The position numbers were made by a program, and so were the translations under genes. Positions 14,384 through 23,997 of a stretch of DNA of 64,000 nt are shown piece after piece (the stretch's first letter is position 1; each line of letters begins with the position of its first letter). The notes under the pieces were generated by a model that saw only the letters and a program-made list of their open reading frames with translations, did not search any database and was not told where the DNA came from. Source of the DNA: Daphnia carinata (taxonomy: Eukaryota > Arthropoda > Branchiopoda > Diplostraca > Daphniidae); NCBI RefSeq assembly GCF_022539665.2, contig NC_081331.1, positions 6,544,501 to 6,608,500 of the forward strand, written 5' to 3'.

Positions 14384-14996
14384 GTAAGTTATTAATTGAT
14401 CTTTCACCAATTTATTCGTGCCAATTCGGGTGTTTGTCGTTGTCATCAGTAAGTGTGTATTCCGTAGTTTCGATTAAGTGTTATTTGAGCCTAACTTGGG
14501 TATGAAGTGATGAAGAAAGTTGCGTTTCAAAGTTGTCGTTTCTGGGTTTTTCACTATTCGACTCAGAAACGAGGTTCATCGGCCAAGCCCCATATCTAGT
14601 ATACAAGAGTGGAAGCGAACATTTTTCACAGGACGCGTTAGTTTTTCCCCTCTATGAATCGATAGTAGAAGCGCCGTAGTTGCCACATTGTTTATTGTGT
14701 ACGCTTTTTCCCGCCAAAGCTGTTTTTGACATTCAACGTGTTGACTATCGAGTACATATCGAGTTATTTTATTTACAGCTTTATTGCATTTGTTAGTTGC
14801 AGATGTTCAATAGTACTTGTACGTGTTTTTTTATTTCGGTCTATTGGTTTGTTTTGAACACTTTCCAGGTTGGTTTTAATACTGATACTGGGGTTTACGT
14901 TAAAACATCTTATGTCATTCATGAGTCTTGCATGCTGTGTGATTGCTATCTGTTCTATCTAATGTGTTTTTTTTTTCCCTATAGGTTAATTGATAA

Positions 14997-15540
<544 letters not shown>

Positions 15541-16336
15541 ACAAGATATCATCCTATCTGACAAAACAACTACAGTTAAATTTCCTTCCCTCCCCTAACG
15601 CATCATTTTTTACGCGAAGCATTTTTTTTTTCCTCATCGCCCCACCACTACCACAATTTTTAAAAAATTTCAAACTCGGAAAAGGTCCCTTCAAATATAA
15701 AACAAATCAAATCGAAACTTTTTTTTTACGTCAATACTTCTGTTTCGGACTTTTGGTCGCGCACCCGCCACGATCTCATATACCGCACTTCATGATTTTT
15801 TTTTTTTACCGGTACGGAGGGATTTTTGTTGTACGTTGAAATAAATTAAAAACAAAGTAAATCAGATCGGATAAAATGGTCATCGTTCCCTCATGCTTTC
15901 ATTGCCTGTCATGCGAAGACAGCTCAAGAATGAAAATGACATTAAGTATCATCTTCGAAAAACTAGAAACGGGAACGAAACGTATGCTGAGCCGCTCCCA
16001 TTTTAGATACTATATCCACATCTTTCTATCCAAGAAAAGACAATTAGACCTATTCTTCATTGACTTTATGTAACGCATTTTTTTTTTCTTCTAATCGATT
16101 GCCAGTTGTATGTGTCCGTTTGGTGGAGGGATTGTCTTTTCCTAATGACATCTCTGCAAAATTTCTTTTTTGTGTTCACATTTGTGGGATTTTCTTCTAT
16201 CCAACCCATACCCCTCGCCCATTAAAAAAAAAGGAAAAAAAAAACTCATTTAGATTTCATTTCTCAGCATCCCTTCGGCGTGTTTTGTGTACCGTCGCGT
16301 TGGTACTCTAGAATGTGGCTGTACTCATTTAATAAA
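15541..16336 (+). terminator. H3.3: H3.3 3' UTR with two polyadenylation signals
   Basis: T-rich 3' UTR with AATAAA at 15840-15845 and again at 16331-16336, consistent with alternative 3' ends of about 300 and 800 nt. Open frames here (for example 15459-15839 and 16060-16311) are low-complexity and are not genes. No histone stem-loop was seen after the stop codon, as expected for H3.3. Confidence 0.6.
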
Positions 16337-16999
16337 TCTTTTTCTAATACCTTTACCCACACGGGATTATTTACTTTAGTAACATGCTAAGATGATACAA
16401 AAAGGATATTTTAAATCAAATGATTTCAATGTTAATAATTTAATTGAGCTCGATGATTGGAGAACCGGAGTGGTGACCGTACCTATGTTGCTTACAAAAA
16501 GCTCATGAACTTGTCCTGGTATTCTCTCGCTTTCATTAATATGGAAATTAAGAAACTTTGCATTTGATTACATTAACATTTGATTAATTTATTATTAAAT
16601 GCTTCTTGGTTGTCTTTTTTCAACATCTAAAATAATATTAACAAATCAACAACTCATGATGAATTTTTTTGTTTTTCAATTACCCTGGTGTACAAGAGCA
16701 CAAGAGGCTTACATCAATATATGTGTTTAGATTAATTTTCAATCAGTTTGAGTGGGAGGCTGAGAGATGGGAGGTAGGAGAAGGCTTCTGTTTTACCTTC
16801 GCCCGCTCCTGCTTGTTGGGCTCGCGCTCGGCAGCCATATACTTCTTTATTTGTTTAAGTTGGTATGGCAATGCGGTACAGGACTTTCGGCGAATCACGG
16901 CCCTTCTTCTTCCCAACTCCCGCCCCCTCACCATTCCTATTCCATCGCGGAAGTTTCTTGTGCAGTGGATATCGATAGCAATTTCACTGCAGCTTGGTT
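16337..16999. promoter_or_regulatory. Spacer and promoter region of the snoRNA host gene
   Basis: AT-rich to about 16740, then a GC-richer block (16770-17000) with pyrimidine-rich stretches (CTTCTTCCCAACTCCCGCCC near 16905). This is the likely promoter of the downstream non-coding host gene. Overlapping open frames on both strands (16669-17049 plus, 16743-17009 minus) have no family content and I treat them as chance. Confidence 0.35.
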
Positions 17000-17505
17000 T
17001 GCTGACCATGCTTCAATCGGCACTCACACGTCCTAAACGGAAATGGTAAGTTTGTTTTACTATTTAAGTAATTATTAACCACCATTGTAAGTTATAAAAT
17101 TTAGAATTCAATAGCTTGTTCTTTTAAAAGCTTGATAAAATCTTAAAGAGTAGTATCAGAGCTATGATTACTTTGATTCAGGCGGCTATGGAGCATGTCT
17201 TCAAAATGTGTATTTACACCATGTCAGTGATGGGTTAAAAGTGTAATAGGTCCGATTTCATTGTCATCGTTGTGTTGAAATATTTACTTTAGGCAAATAC
17301 TCGTAATATGTTCCAATCTACTTTACAGATCAAATTAGTACAGAACTCCAAAAAATTCTCTTACTTACAAACTTTGATGCTTTTGTTACATAGGATGTGC
17401 GGAATTGTTTCACTTGAGTCGTCGTATACACTATGGTTCCCTCTGTATTGGTGTTTTCAACATTCATGAGGTAGGTGTCAAAATTTTACATTTCTTCTTT
17501 GTTGG

Positions 17506-17565
17506 GTGATGATTAACACAGACCTGTTCTGATCTTTTTGAGGAAAAGTATTGTTGCAAATCTGA
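17506..17565 (+). ncRNA. Box C/D snoRNA, U25 (SNORD25)-like, copy 1
   Basis: Box C GTGATGA is at 17506-17512, D' CTGA at 17529-17532 and D CTGA at 17562-17565. The guide directly before D' is ACACAGACCTGTT, complementary to the universally conserved 18S segment AACAGGTCTGTG. By the D+5 rule it addresses the G of AACAG, the site (human G1490) methylated under vertebrate U25, whose guide is nearly identical (CACAGACCTGTA then CTGA). It lies inside a 159-nt intron. I saw no convincing terminal stem, so the exact ends are uncertain by several bases. Confidence 0.85.
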
Positions 17566-17805
17566 ATCTATGTAATGGAATCCTTATTTTTGTGTTGTTA
17601 GTAGCTTTATCTGACTTATTTTGTTACAGGTTTAAACCTCACTGTTTAATGGTTAAACAAACTGGTAAGATGGATCAGTATACCAAATACTGTGGTTTGA
17701 GAAGAGGTCGATACAATTTCTACTTCATCTATCTTACGCATGATACCATGGTGTTACCAAAATTGGTGAGTTGTGTCAAACATGTAATGTTTTTAAGCAT
17801 TTTAG

Positions 17806-17865
17806 GTGATGATTAACACAGACCTGTTCTGATCTTTTTGAGGAAAACTATTGTTACAAATCTGA
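17806..17865 (+). ncRNA. Box C/D snoRNA, U25 (SNORD25)-like, copy 2
   Basis: Exactly 300 nt downstream of copy 1, with the same C, D' and D boxes (17806-17812, 17829-17832, 17862-17865) and an identical 18S guide. Only three substitutions separate the two copies across about 76 nt, which extends to the 3' flank TGTAATGGAATC. The guide and boxes are untouched, so both copies look functional. It sits in the next intron of the same host gene, pointing to tandem duplication of an exon-intron unit. Confidence 0.85.
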
Positions 17866-18084
17866 ATCTTTGTAATGGAATCACTACACTTCTGTATTGG
17901 CTCTCACTTATCTTATTTATTTTCTTCAAGGTGGACATGCATGAGGGTGTTGGGTAAACTGAAGAAGTAGCCTGGCCTACCATATTTCCTTGGTTCTGGG
18001 GGAGCCTAGTTCAACTGCTTGAATTTCTTAAGGGATGTGAAGTAAGTTTATCAACTATAGATACATTTAATTTTGCTGGTTACA

Positions 18085-18161
18085 GTGATGATTATTTCTG
18101 TCTGATTAGCACATTGTTGCATTATGAAATCAAACAAATTATAAGACATGCATGGTTCTGA
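18085..18161 (+). ncRNA. Box C/D snoRNA candidate in host intron 4
   Basis: Box C GTGATGA is at 18085-18091, a first CTGA at 18102-18105 (D') and a second at 18158-18161 (D). The 12 nt AGACATGCATGG two bases before D are perfectly complementary to the conserved 18S 5'-domain segment CCATGCATGTCT. The D+5 rule points to the A of CCATGC. I do not know a homolog with this target, so the guide assignment is a prediction. The terminal stem is weak. Confidence 0.6.
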
Positions 18162-18385
18162 GTTTTTGGGTGGGGCCACTTTAGTTGGCCTTTGGAAAGT
18201 TGAAGATTGATCAAGGAATTTGCTTGCAGGGGTTTGCAGTACTTCCGATGTGGCGTCGGAGTAGCGAGTATCCCACTGTAGCAGTAACGGCTATTCGGAG
18301 TACTTTTGGTGTGGAAAGTTCAGAGGTTTTCCAAACTACTTGTTCCGAGGTGTGTGTTTTTACAATTTATCTTCAGATTTTTCCT

Positions 18386-18446
18386 GTGACGATATACTTC
18401 ATTCCAGACATTATGCTGGTGGTTCAAACTGATTTATTGAGACTGA
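18386..18446 (+). ncRNA. Box C/D snoRNA candidate in host intron 5
   Basis: A degenerate C box GTGACGA (18386-18392), CTGA at 18429-18432 and CTGA at 18443-18446. A short terminal stem is possible: TCC before the C box and GGA after the D box. The sequence before the first CTGA (TGCTGGTGGTTCAAA) has no rRNA target I recognise. It is supported mainly by being the only such pair in this intron of the host gene. Confidence 0.35.
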
Positions 18447-18658
18447 GGATACCTCTAAATGTCTTATGTAGAGTGACGTGTCCTAGCTGGTCTTAGATTA
18501 ACGTTTTATAATTTATTTGGCAGGTTAAGTGGAATGTCGTACACTACGACCATTTGGGTTTTACTCGGGACAGGGTATCACATGCCCGCCATTTTTCGCT
18601 ATCCACGGGTGAAGTGTGGAGGTAATCCATGTGTTTAATGCTTGTTTTGTCTTTAGAC

Positions 18659-18719
18659 ATGATGTATTGCATAAATTTTGAAGAATAATGATAACCAGTA
18701 TTTTCGTCACTACCACTGA
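18659..18719 (+). ncRNA. Box C/D snoRNA candidate in host intron 6, 18S-directed
   Basis: A near-consensus C box ATGATGT (18659-18665) and D box CTGA (18716-18719) flank a 61-nt element. Before the D box, TTTTCGTCACTACC is complementary over 14 nt to the conserved 18S segment GGTAGTGACGAAAA. The D+5 position falls on the A of GGTAG, where human 18S carries a known 2'-O-methyl A (about A484). The last C-box base is off consensus and the terminal stem is weak. Confidence 0.6.
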
Positions 18720-18874
18720 CAGTGTTAACTGCCGTTTGTACGATAACCTGCATTGTATTTCATTAACTGGTTTTTTATTAGGTCCGTTTGGTGTTTTGGT
18801 GTCTACAGTTGCGTTCCTAGGAGGGGGAGATAGCGAAGTAATTCATATTTCAACACTTGTTTGTTTGTTTTACC

Positions 18875-18954
18875 GTGATGACACATTATTCTGACACCTC
18901 TTCTGAATTAATCGTTGAAGATCTTTTTATGGCTGATTACCTGATTCAGTCTGA
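18875..18954 (+). ncRNA. Box C/D snoRNA candidate in host intron 7
   Basis: A consensus C box GTGATGA (18875-18881) is followed by CTGA at 18891, 18903, 18933, 18941 and 18951. With several possible D and D' boxes the 3' end is ambiguous, and I recognise no rRNA target for the segments before them. Position (one element per host intron) and the perfect C box are the main support. Confidence 0.4.
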
Positions 18955-19138
18955 AGAATGATTAAGTGTTTGGAAGGTACTTAACATTTTTGTTTTTACT
19001 TGAGTAGGGCGTAGCTCGGCGTCGCTTAGATCTGGCAGTTGGATTTGTTTGCTGTTCTTCTAGCCGGTAACGGATGTATCTGAAGATCACCAGGCGTGCA
19101 TCATTCAGGTATTGAGATTACTTAAAACTTTTCTTAGT

Positions 19139-19280
19139 GCATCGGGAAGTCAGCGGCTGGCCTTAATTGGGTTAGTGGCGTTACTTCGGTGCTAGATAGA
19201 TTTCTCTGCGGGTGGAGGGTGCTAGTGCCGTTCTGGCATGAGCGTTTTCAAATCCTGCAGTGTTTGGAGACTTGAGAGTT
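19139..19280 (+). ncRNA. Possible box H/ACA-like element in host intron 8
   Basis: A first hairpin pairs GCATCG with CGGTGC (one G-U) and encloses AAG/CTT. A second pairs CTGCGGG with TCCTGCAG (one mismatch) around a perfect TGCC-GTTCT-GGCA stem-loop. The hinge (TAGATAGATT) is not a perfect ANANNA and the 3' box would be a variant AGA. The two-hairpin shape is suggestive only. Confidence 0.25.
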
Positions 19281-19420
19281 GAAGTCAAATACTATGTTTA
19301 ATTTCATAGCAAGTTCTCTTACACTTTTTCTGATTTCTAGATTTTCGAGCGGATTAAGTTTTTACAAGGAGTTAGGTGTCATGCTGGCAATGTTATTCAG
19401 GTATATTACAAGCATTAGAT

Positions 19421-19559
19421 ATACCCCACTATTTAAGCCGATTGGGTTGGCTCATAACTGGCTACTCTTTGGTATACGGTGGGAACAATAACGCTATTCC
19501 GTGTAAGATCTTCTATTCAGCTCTTGATGGAAAATCTAAGGGTTGAATAAGCAACAGTT
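19421..19559 (+). ncRNA. Box H/ACA snoRNA candidate in host intron 9
   Basis: The 5' hairpin is closed by CCCAC/GTGGG and contains an internal AGCC/GGCT stem. It is followed by a perfect H box ACAATA (19485-19490). The 3' hairpin is closed by GCTATTC/GAATAAGC (one bulged A) and is followed by ACA at 19554-19556, three bases from the proposed end. This order and the 139-nt length match H/ACA pseudouridylation guides. The target uridine was not worked out. Confidence 0.5.
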
Positions 19560-19724
19560 TTTATTCTTATAGGTTTTAATAGATTTCTTTATGAACAGGT
19601 CGCGGCAAGGAGGAAGCTTAACGGGTGGACGGAAAGTCAGTGTGATCGTGAAACCAGACGATGGTTGTTTCCAGGTAATAGTGTTGGCTCTTGCTGTTTC
19701 TGTTACGACGGTATTTTTTTTGGT

Positions 19725-19836
19725 GTCACCACTTATTGTGGTTGTGCACATCCCTGCTGTCGAAAAGAAAGGTTCGTAGTATATCCTTCGCCTTGTCTGA
19801 TGTCATAGACCTGGGGAGTGGAAAGCTGCGCAACAT
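19725..19836 (+). ncRNA. Possible box H/ACA-like element in host intron 10
   Basis: A stem-loop ACCAC-TTATT-GTGGT near 19730-19750, an AAAGAA hinge candidate, a GTCT/AGAC stem near 19800 and an ACA near 19831-19833 occur in the expected order within one intron. The outer stems are poor, so this is a weak call. Confidence 0.25.
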
Positions 19837-20061
19837 CTTTTGTCCCATCGCGGGGTTAGGTATTCCAACGCATTAATGAATTTTTTTTTCTATTCGATAG
19901 GGTTCAGAACCTTTTTCACCGCGTGTCGTGAAGGTGTGGTGAATAGCACTTGTATCACTGAACTGAATTTCAACTATCGCCGAGTGACTACGTTCATCTG
20001 CTATATCGTTTTAATGTATGAAATAAATGTATTGATAAAATCTACTGGTATTTGAAATAAA

Positions 20062-20464
20062 ATTGCCGGAATTAAACACTTCGCGATATTAATTTTGTTT
20101 CATACTACAAAGGAAAAGATACCATAGTCGCTTAGAATTACTTGTTTGACCTGTGACAAAGCGGCAAGCATTCGTCTTAAACATGAAAAGCAGCTAGCCA
20201 AACGCAACATTCATATCTTCATTAGTGATGCCTAAAAGTAATTTATAATAGCGGTGGTCTTGTAGTAGAAAATTGATAAGTCATTAAAAACTAACTTGAA
20301 CCGAAAAATATTAACACATTTTGGCATAGTTAGAAACAATGATCAGCAACCTATTGTAGAAATTCTCCAGCATGGCCTGAGGTCGTAAACAAACCAGCAG
20401 ACGACAGGCTCAGTGGGAAATTCAACCGTGTTACAGTGCTTGACTTTCGAGGTCGAGATATAAA
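20062..20464. other. Spacer upstream of ASNSD1
   Basis: AT-rich sequence between the host gene polyadenylation signal and the ASNSD1 start. I checked for a conserved upstream ORF like the prefoldin-like ASDURF of vertebrate ASNSD1 mRNAs and saw none; only very short frames occur. Confidence 0.4.
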
Positions 20465-22445
20465 ATGTGTGGAATTCTGGTGTGTGTTACAAATGAAGTT
20501 GTGGACGATAAGAATATTAAGCAACAGAAGGTAAATTTAATGTGTTTAGTCTACTTTCAAATTCTTAGTCCGTATTCTTTTAAAGGTAAACAACGGTGAT
20601 AGAGATGTTCTTAAACGCCGAGGTCCAGATGCCAATAGTGAAATTGAGACATACTTCCCAACGTCTTGGAAAGCAATATTTTCAGGACATACCTTATGGT
20701 TACAAGGCAGTGCACCTGATGTACAACCTTTAATTGATTCAAGCGGAAATATCCTTCTGTGGAATGGTGATATATTCTATAACCAAATTGGAGGTGAATG
20801 TATTCCAAAAGGACTTTCAGATAGTGCATTTCTGCTTCAAAAACTAGAAAATGTTGAAACAGTGGAAGAAATTTGCAATGTTTTGGAGATGATAAATGGC
20901 CCTTGGTCTCTGGTTTATTACAAAAAGAATCTTAATAAAATACTTACAGGAAGAGACAGGTTTGTTCAAGAGCGCACTAATAAGAAATACTAAAACATGA
21001 AACCACTTGTACAACTTAGATTTGGACGTCATAGTTTACTTTGGAACTGCACTGCTGGAGATGGGGAAATCTTGAATTCCCTGTTGATCACATCATCATC
21101 TTCACTTGAATCTGCACAGAACTCAACATTGTGTGAAATACCAGCATCTCATTTGTTCCAAATTAGCTTTGGAAATACTACTCAAGTTAAAAAAATCTAT
21201 TCAAGGAAGCCATATGCGGTAAACAACAAACCCATATCTGAGCACACATTTTTTGATTGGGTTCCCCATTCCTTGGAAAACAAATCATCTGACCACATAA
21301 TAAGTGAATACTTGAACATTTGTCAAAAGGAGGTTGAAGGATTGGAAGCCATTCTTCTAGCTTCTATAAAATCACGAATCGAATGCCAGCCTATGCTTTG
21401 TAAAACGTGCGTGCCTCTGCATCTAAATGGAGCAAACGTTCAATGCACTCATTCCAAAGTAGCCATTCTATTCTCCGGTGGCTTAGACTCTAGTGTTCTT
21501 GCTGCACTCACCGATCGTGTTTGGTCAAAAAATGAATCTATTGATTTGTTAAATGTGGCCTTTCCATTACGCAACAAACAAAATCCTTCAGCAAACGAAT
21601 TCAATGTGCCCGACCGCTTAACCGGCCTGCAAGCACTAGAAGAGCTACGGACGCTGAACCCGTCACGGAAATGGAATTTTTGCGAAGTACCTTGACTCAG
21701 TTAAAACAATATAGCAATAATACATTTCATGTTTATTTTATGCTTAGATAAATGTGGAACTAGATGAATTATTGGATATGCGAAAATCCAAAATCGCGGC
21801 TCTCATCCATCCAGCGTCCACTGTTCTCGATGACAGTATTGGTTGTGCCCAATGGTTTGCTGCTCGTGGAGAGGGTTTTTTGACCGGTAGCTTAAATCGC
21901 GAAAAATATGTTTCTCCAGCAAGGGTACCTTCACATTTGTGTTCTTATATTAAACTACCGTCATACTGCAATTTGTTTATCTTTCTTGGCGTTGATTCTA
22001 GGTTGTTTTAATGGGTGCCGGAGCTGATGAACAAATGGCTGGCTATGCCCGACATCGCCAAAGATTCGCGAATGGAGGCTGGACATCACTCATTACCGAG
22101 GTAGAAATGGAAATGAACCGGATATCAGAGAGAAATCTGGGACGCGATAACCGCATATTAGCCGATCACGGTAGAGCTCCAAGATTGCCGTATCTAGATG
22201 AAATGGTTGTTGAATACCTAGCCCAATTGCCAATCTGGACGAAAGTCGATCTGAGATTGCCGATTGGATTAGGTGATAAAATAATCCTTCGAGCCCTTGC
22301 CTATCAGTTGGGATTGCCAAAAACTGCCATTGAACCCAAGAGAGCCATTCAGTTTGGATCAAGGATTGCAAAAACTGAAGCTCGAAAAGAAAAAGGCTCC
22401 CACAAATGTGATAGGTTAACAAAATCTCTTGAATTGGGCCAGTAA
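20465..22445 (+). CDS. ASNSD1: Asparagine synthetase domain-containing protein 1
   Basis: Divergent asparagine synthetase B homolog of animals with an N-terminal class II glutaminase fold and a C-terminal synthetase (ATP pyrophosphatase) fold. Five exons: 20465-20530, 20586-20959, 21020-21686, 21748-21924 and 22002-22445. The protein starts MCGILV, so the nucleophile Cys2 is kept. The glutaminase part has RRGPDA and a G(D)IFYNQIGG loop. The synthetase P-loop is VAILFSGGLDSSVLAAL (near residue 310), followed by VVLMGAGADEQMAGYARHRQ and LRLPIGLGDKIILRALAYQL. The GADEQ-x-GYxRH variant and the RAIQFGSRIAK end are typical of ASNSD1, not of true asparagine synthetase, so amide-transfer activity is doubtful. 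Length (about 575 residues) is normal. Confidence 0.93.
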
Positions 22446-22972
22446 AAAAAATACCCTTACTTCCTCAACAATACAGCCATATTATAAATGTTGTATTTTT
22501 TTCCAAATGTTTACAAATTAACCTTTAAAAGAAAAAGAAAAATATGAAGTGACTAAAATGTCTTGAAAAACATTTCGCGGGTTAAGTTTCCTTTTGTCAA
22601 TGAAACTAGATCCTGATTGGGTAGTTTACTAACCCTGCAGCACGGCTCGCGTAAACATGGGAGGGGAAGGACATATGAGAAAGAAAGAAATAAAAATCTG
22701 TTTCGGCAAGGTCGAATCAGGTGTTTTAGCAATCCCGACGTCAAAAGAGAGAGGGAGCGAACGTCAGTTGTGTGTATGGGTTCATTACTGATGGTCGCCA
22801 TTGTTCAACGTGCCTCTCTGGCTGAGAATAAATAACGTTATCCCGGATCCCTTCATTTGATACCGCCAGGTAGATTTCATTTTTTTTTTCATCCTAGGTT
22901 TTCATTCCGTTGTTCAAACTAACCAAACTCAATTACTAGATCGGTTTGTTTCAAATTTACTGCTGATTGAGA
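22446..22972. promoter_or_regulatory. Spacer between ASNSD1 and the 205-residue protein gene
   Basis: Contains the ASNSD1 3' end and, from about 22630, purine-rich sequence with GAGAGAGGGAGCG that probably belongs to the promoter or 5' UTR of the next gene. No ORF with family content. No specific promoter motif is claimed. Confidence 0.35.
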
Positions 22973-23717
22973 ATGTCGAATTCCTCTCCGAGAGCTTTGG
23001 CTACGGCCACAGTGGAACTAGTGCGTGATACGTCACGTCGTTTAAGTGCTGATTTGCGGGACATGAGTCGTGATTTTGGTAACGAGTTTCGTAACATGGG
23101 CCGAGAGATACGTGACATCCATCGAGAGATTGGCCAGCGTTTCCGTAGCTCGTCGTTACAAAGTGTTCCACGCATTGAGATACCACGCATAGGTTTGTCT
23201 ACGTTCGCTGACGGCCCACGCTATAGTACCATAGACGACGTGATGATTCCACAAGGTAAGTGACATCAACTGCTGTCAGTTCTTTGTGAAAAAAAGACAA
23301 CTCATTCGATTACTAGGTCAAGAATTAGATCGACTTTTAGATGACGACGAGGAGAGTATGTGGTCCAGTAACCCACAACTGTGCTACGAGGACGAGGGTG
23401 ATTTCCAGTCGTCTAACTCTAATAATCGCCTTTCCATTATTCGTTCGCCACGTACCGAAGAGATTCTCAAAAATGTTGAACAGGCTTTACGTAAAACCGA
23501 TCAAGTATCATTTGAAAATCTTGGTTTTTGAGATCGTACATTTGCTAAACATTTACTTCATTTCATTCAGGCATTACGTGATATGCTGGGAATTGAAGCA
23601 AAGAAAAGCACATCGGGTATGGTTACACCGAAAAACTGTACTAGAGAATTGCAAAAACGTATTTCTGCCCCACCGCCATCGCCGTCCAATTTCGGATTAT
23701 CTGCTCCAACAAAATAA
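22973..23717 (+). CDS. Unrecognised 205-residue protein with a charged amphipathic helix
   Basis: Three exons (22973-23255, 23317-23504, 23571-23717) join in frame through clean GT-AG introns of 61 and 66 nt, so this is a real gene. I do not recognise the family. Residues about 20-60 form a strongly charged, possibly coiled-coil helix (LRDMSRDFGNEFRNMGREIR, then DIHREIGQRFR). The middle is acidic (DDDEESMWSS, EDEGDFQSS). A second helix (RTEEILKNVEQALRKTDQAL) spans the last splice junction. The tail is serine- and proline-rich (RISAPPPSPSNFG). There is no signal peptide or membrane segment. AATAAA is at 23869-23874. The start at 22973 is the first ATG in frame; an upstream UTR intron cannot be excluded. 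Confidence 0.75.
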
Positions 23718-23868
23718 CAAAGTGAACAAAAATTCGTGCATTTTATCGTCGTGTATTCCCAATTGATGAATCTAATTTATTTCGATTTCTATCTCGTTTT
23801 TTGTAAACTATATAAAATGTGCATTACATTTAGATTATACCTATATGAAAGTAAGTCGAAAGGACGCA

Positions 23869-23874
23869 AATAAA
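23869..23874 (+). terminator. Polyadenylation signal AATAAA of the 205-residue protein gene
   Basis: AATAAA 152 nt after the stop codon. The convergent K+ channel gene ends at 23998, so the two 3' ends lie about 120 nt apart. Confidence 0.55.
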
Positions 23875-23997
23875 GCAGTGAAAACTATTTATTTTCGACG
23901 TGTCACTGATCGTGCTGTACGAAGTCCACACCTTGAGGTGTGATGCATAGACAACATATGTATTACAGTGAGGCCATAAGTAACACTTTTTTTTTTT

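Larger units (their letters stand above)
17000..20080 (+). ncRNA. Multi-intron snoRNA host gene (UHG/SNHG1-like)
   Basis: A spliced transcript without a conserved ORF can be traced by donor and acceptor pairs. Approximate exons are: to 17044, 17395-17470, 17630-17765, 17931-18041, 18231-18349, 18524-18621, 18782-18837, 19008-19108, 19340-19400, 19573-19674 and 19900-20080. Introns 2 to 7 each hold one box C/D snoRNA candidate. Introns 8 to 10 hold box H/ACA-like folds. AATAAA occurs at 20022 and 20056. The exons show no family content. One guide RNA per intron and non-coding exons is the layout of vertebrate SNHG1 and of the Drosophila dUHG genes. The presence of two U25-like RNAs, which in vertebrates reside in SNHG1, supports the analogy. 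The promoter position and first exon start are inferred. Confidence 0.7.

Noticed and set aside
17214-17290. Possible C/D snoRNA in host intron 1 (GTGATGG)
   Set aside because: The C box is off consensus and there is no CTGA box in the intron.
17538-17816. 92-codon ORF in the snoRNA host gene
   Set aside because: It runs through intron, exon and intron boundaries of the host transcript and overlaps both snoRNA-bearing introns.
20100-20464. Search for an ASDURF-like upstream ORF in the ASNSD1 leader
   Set aside because: Only very short frames occur, with no prefoldin-like helix.
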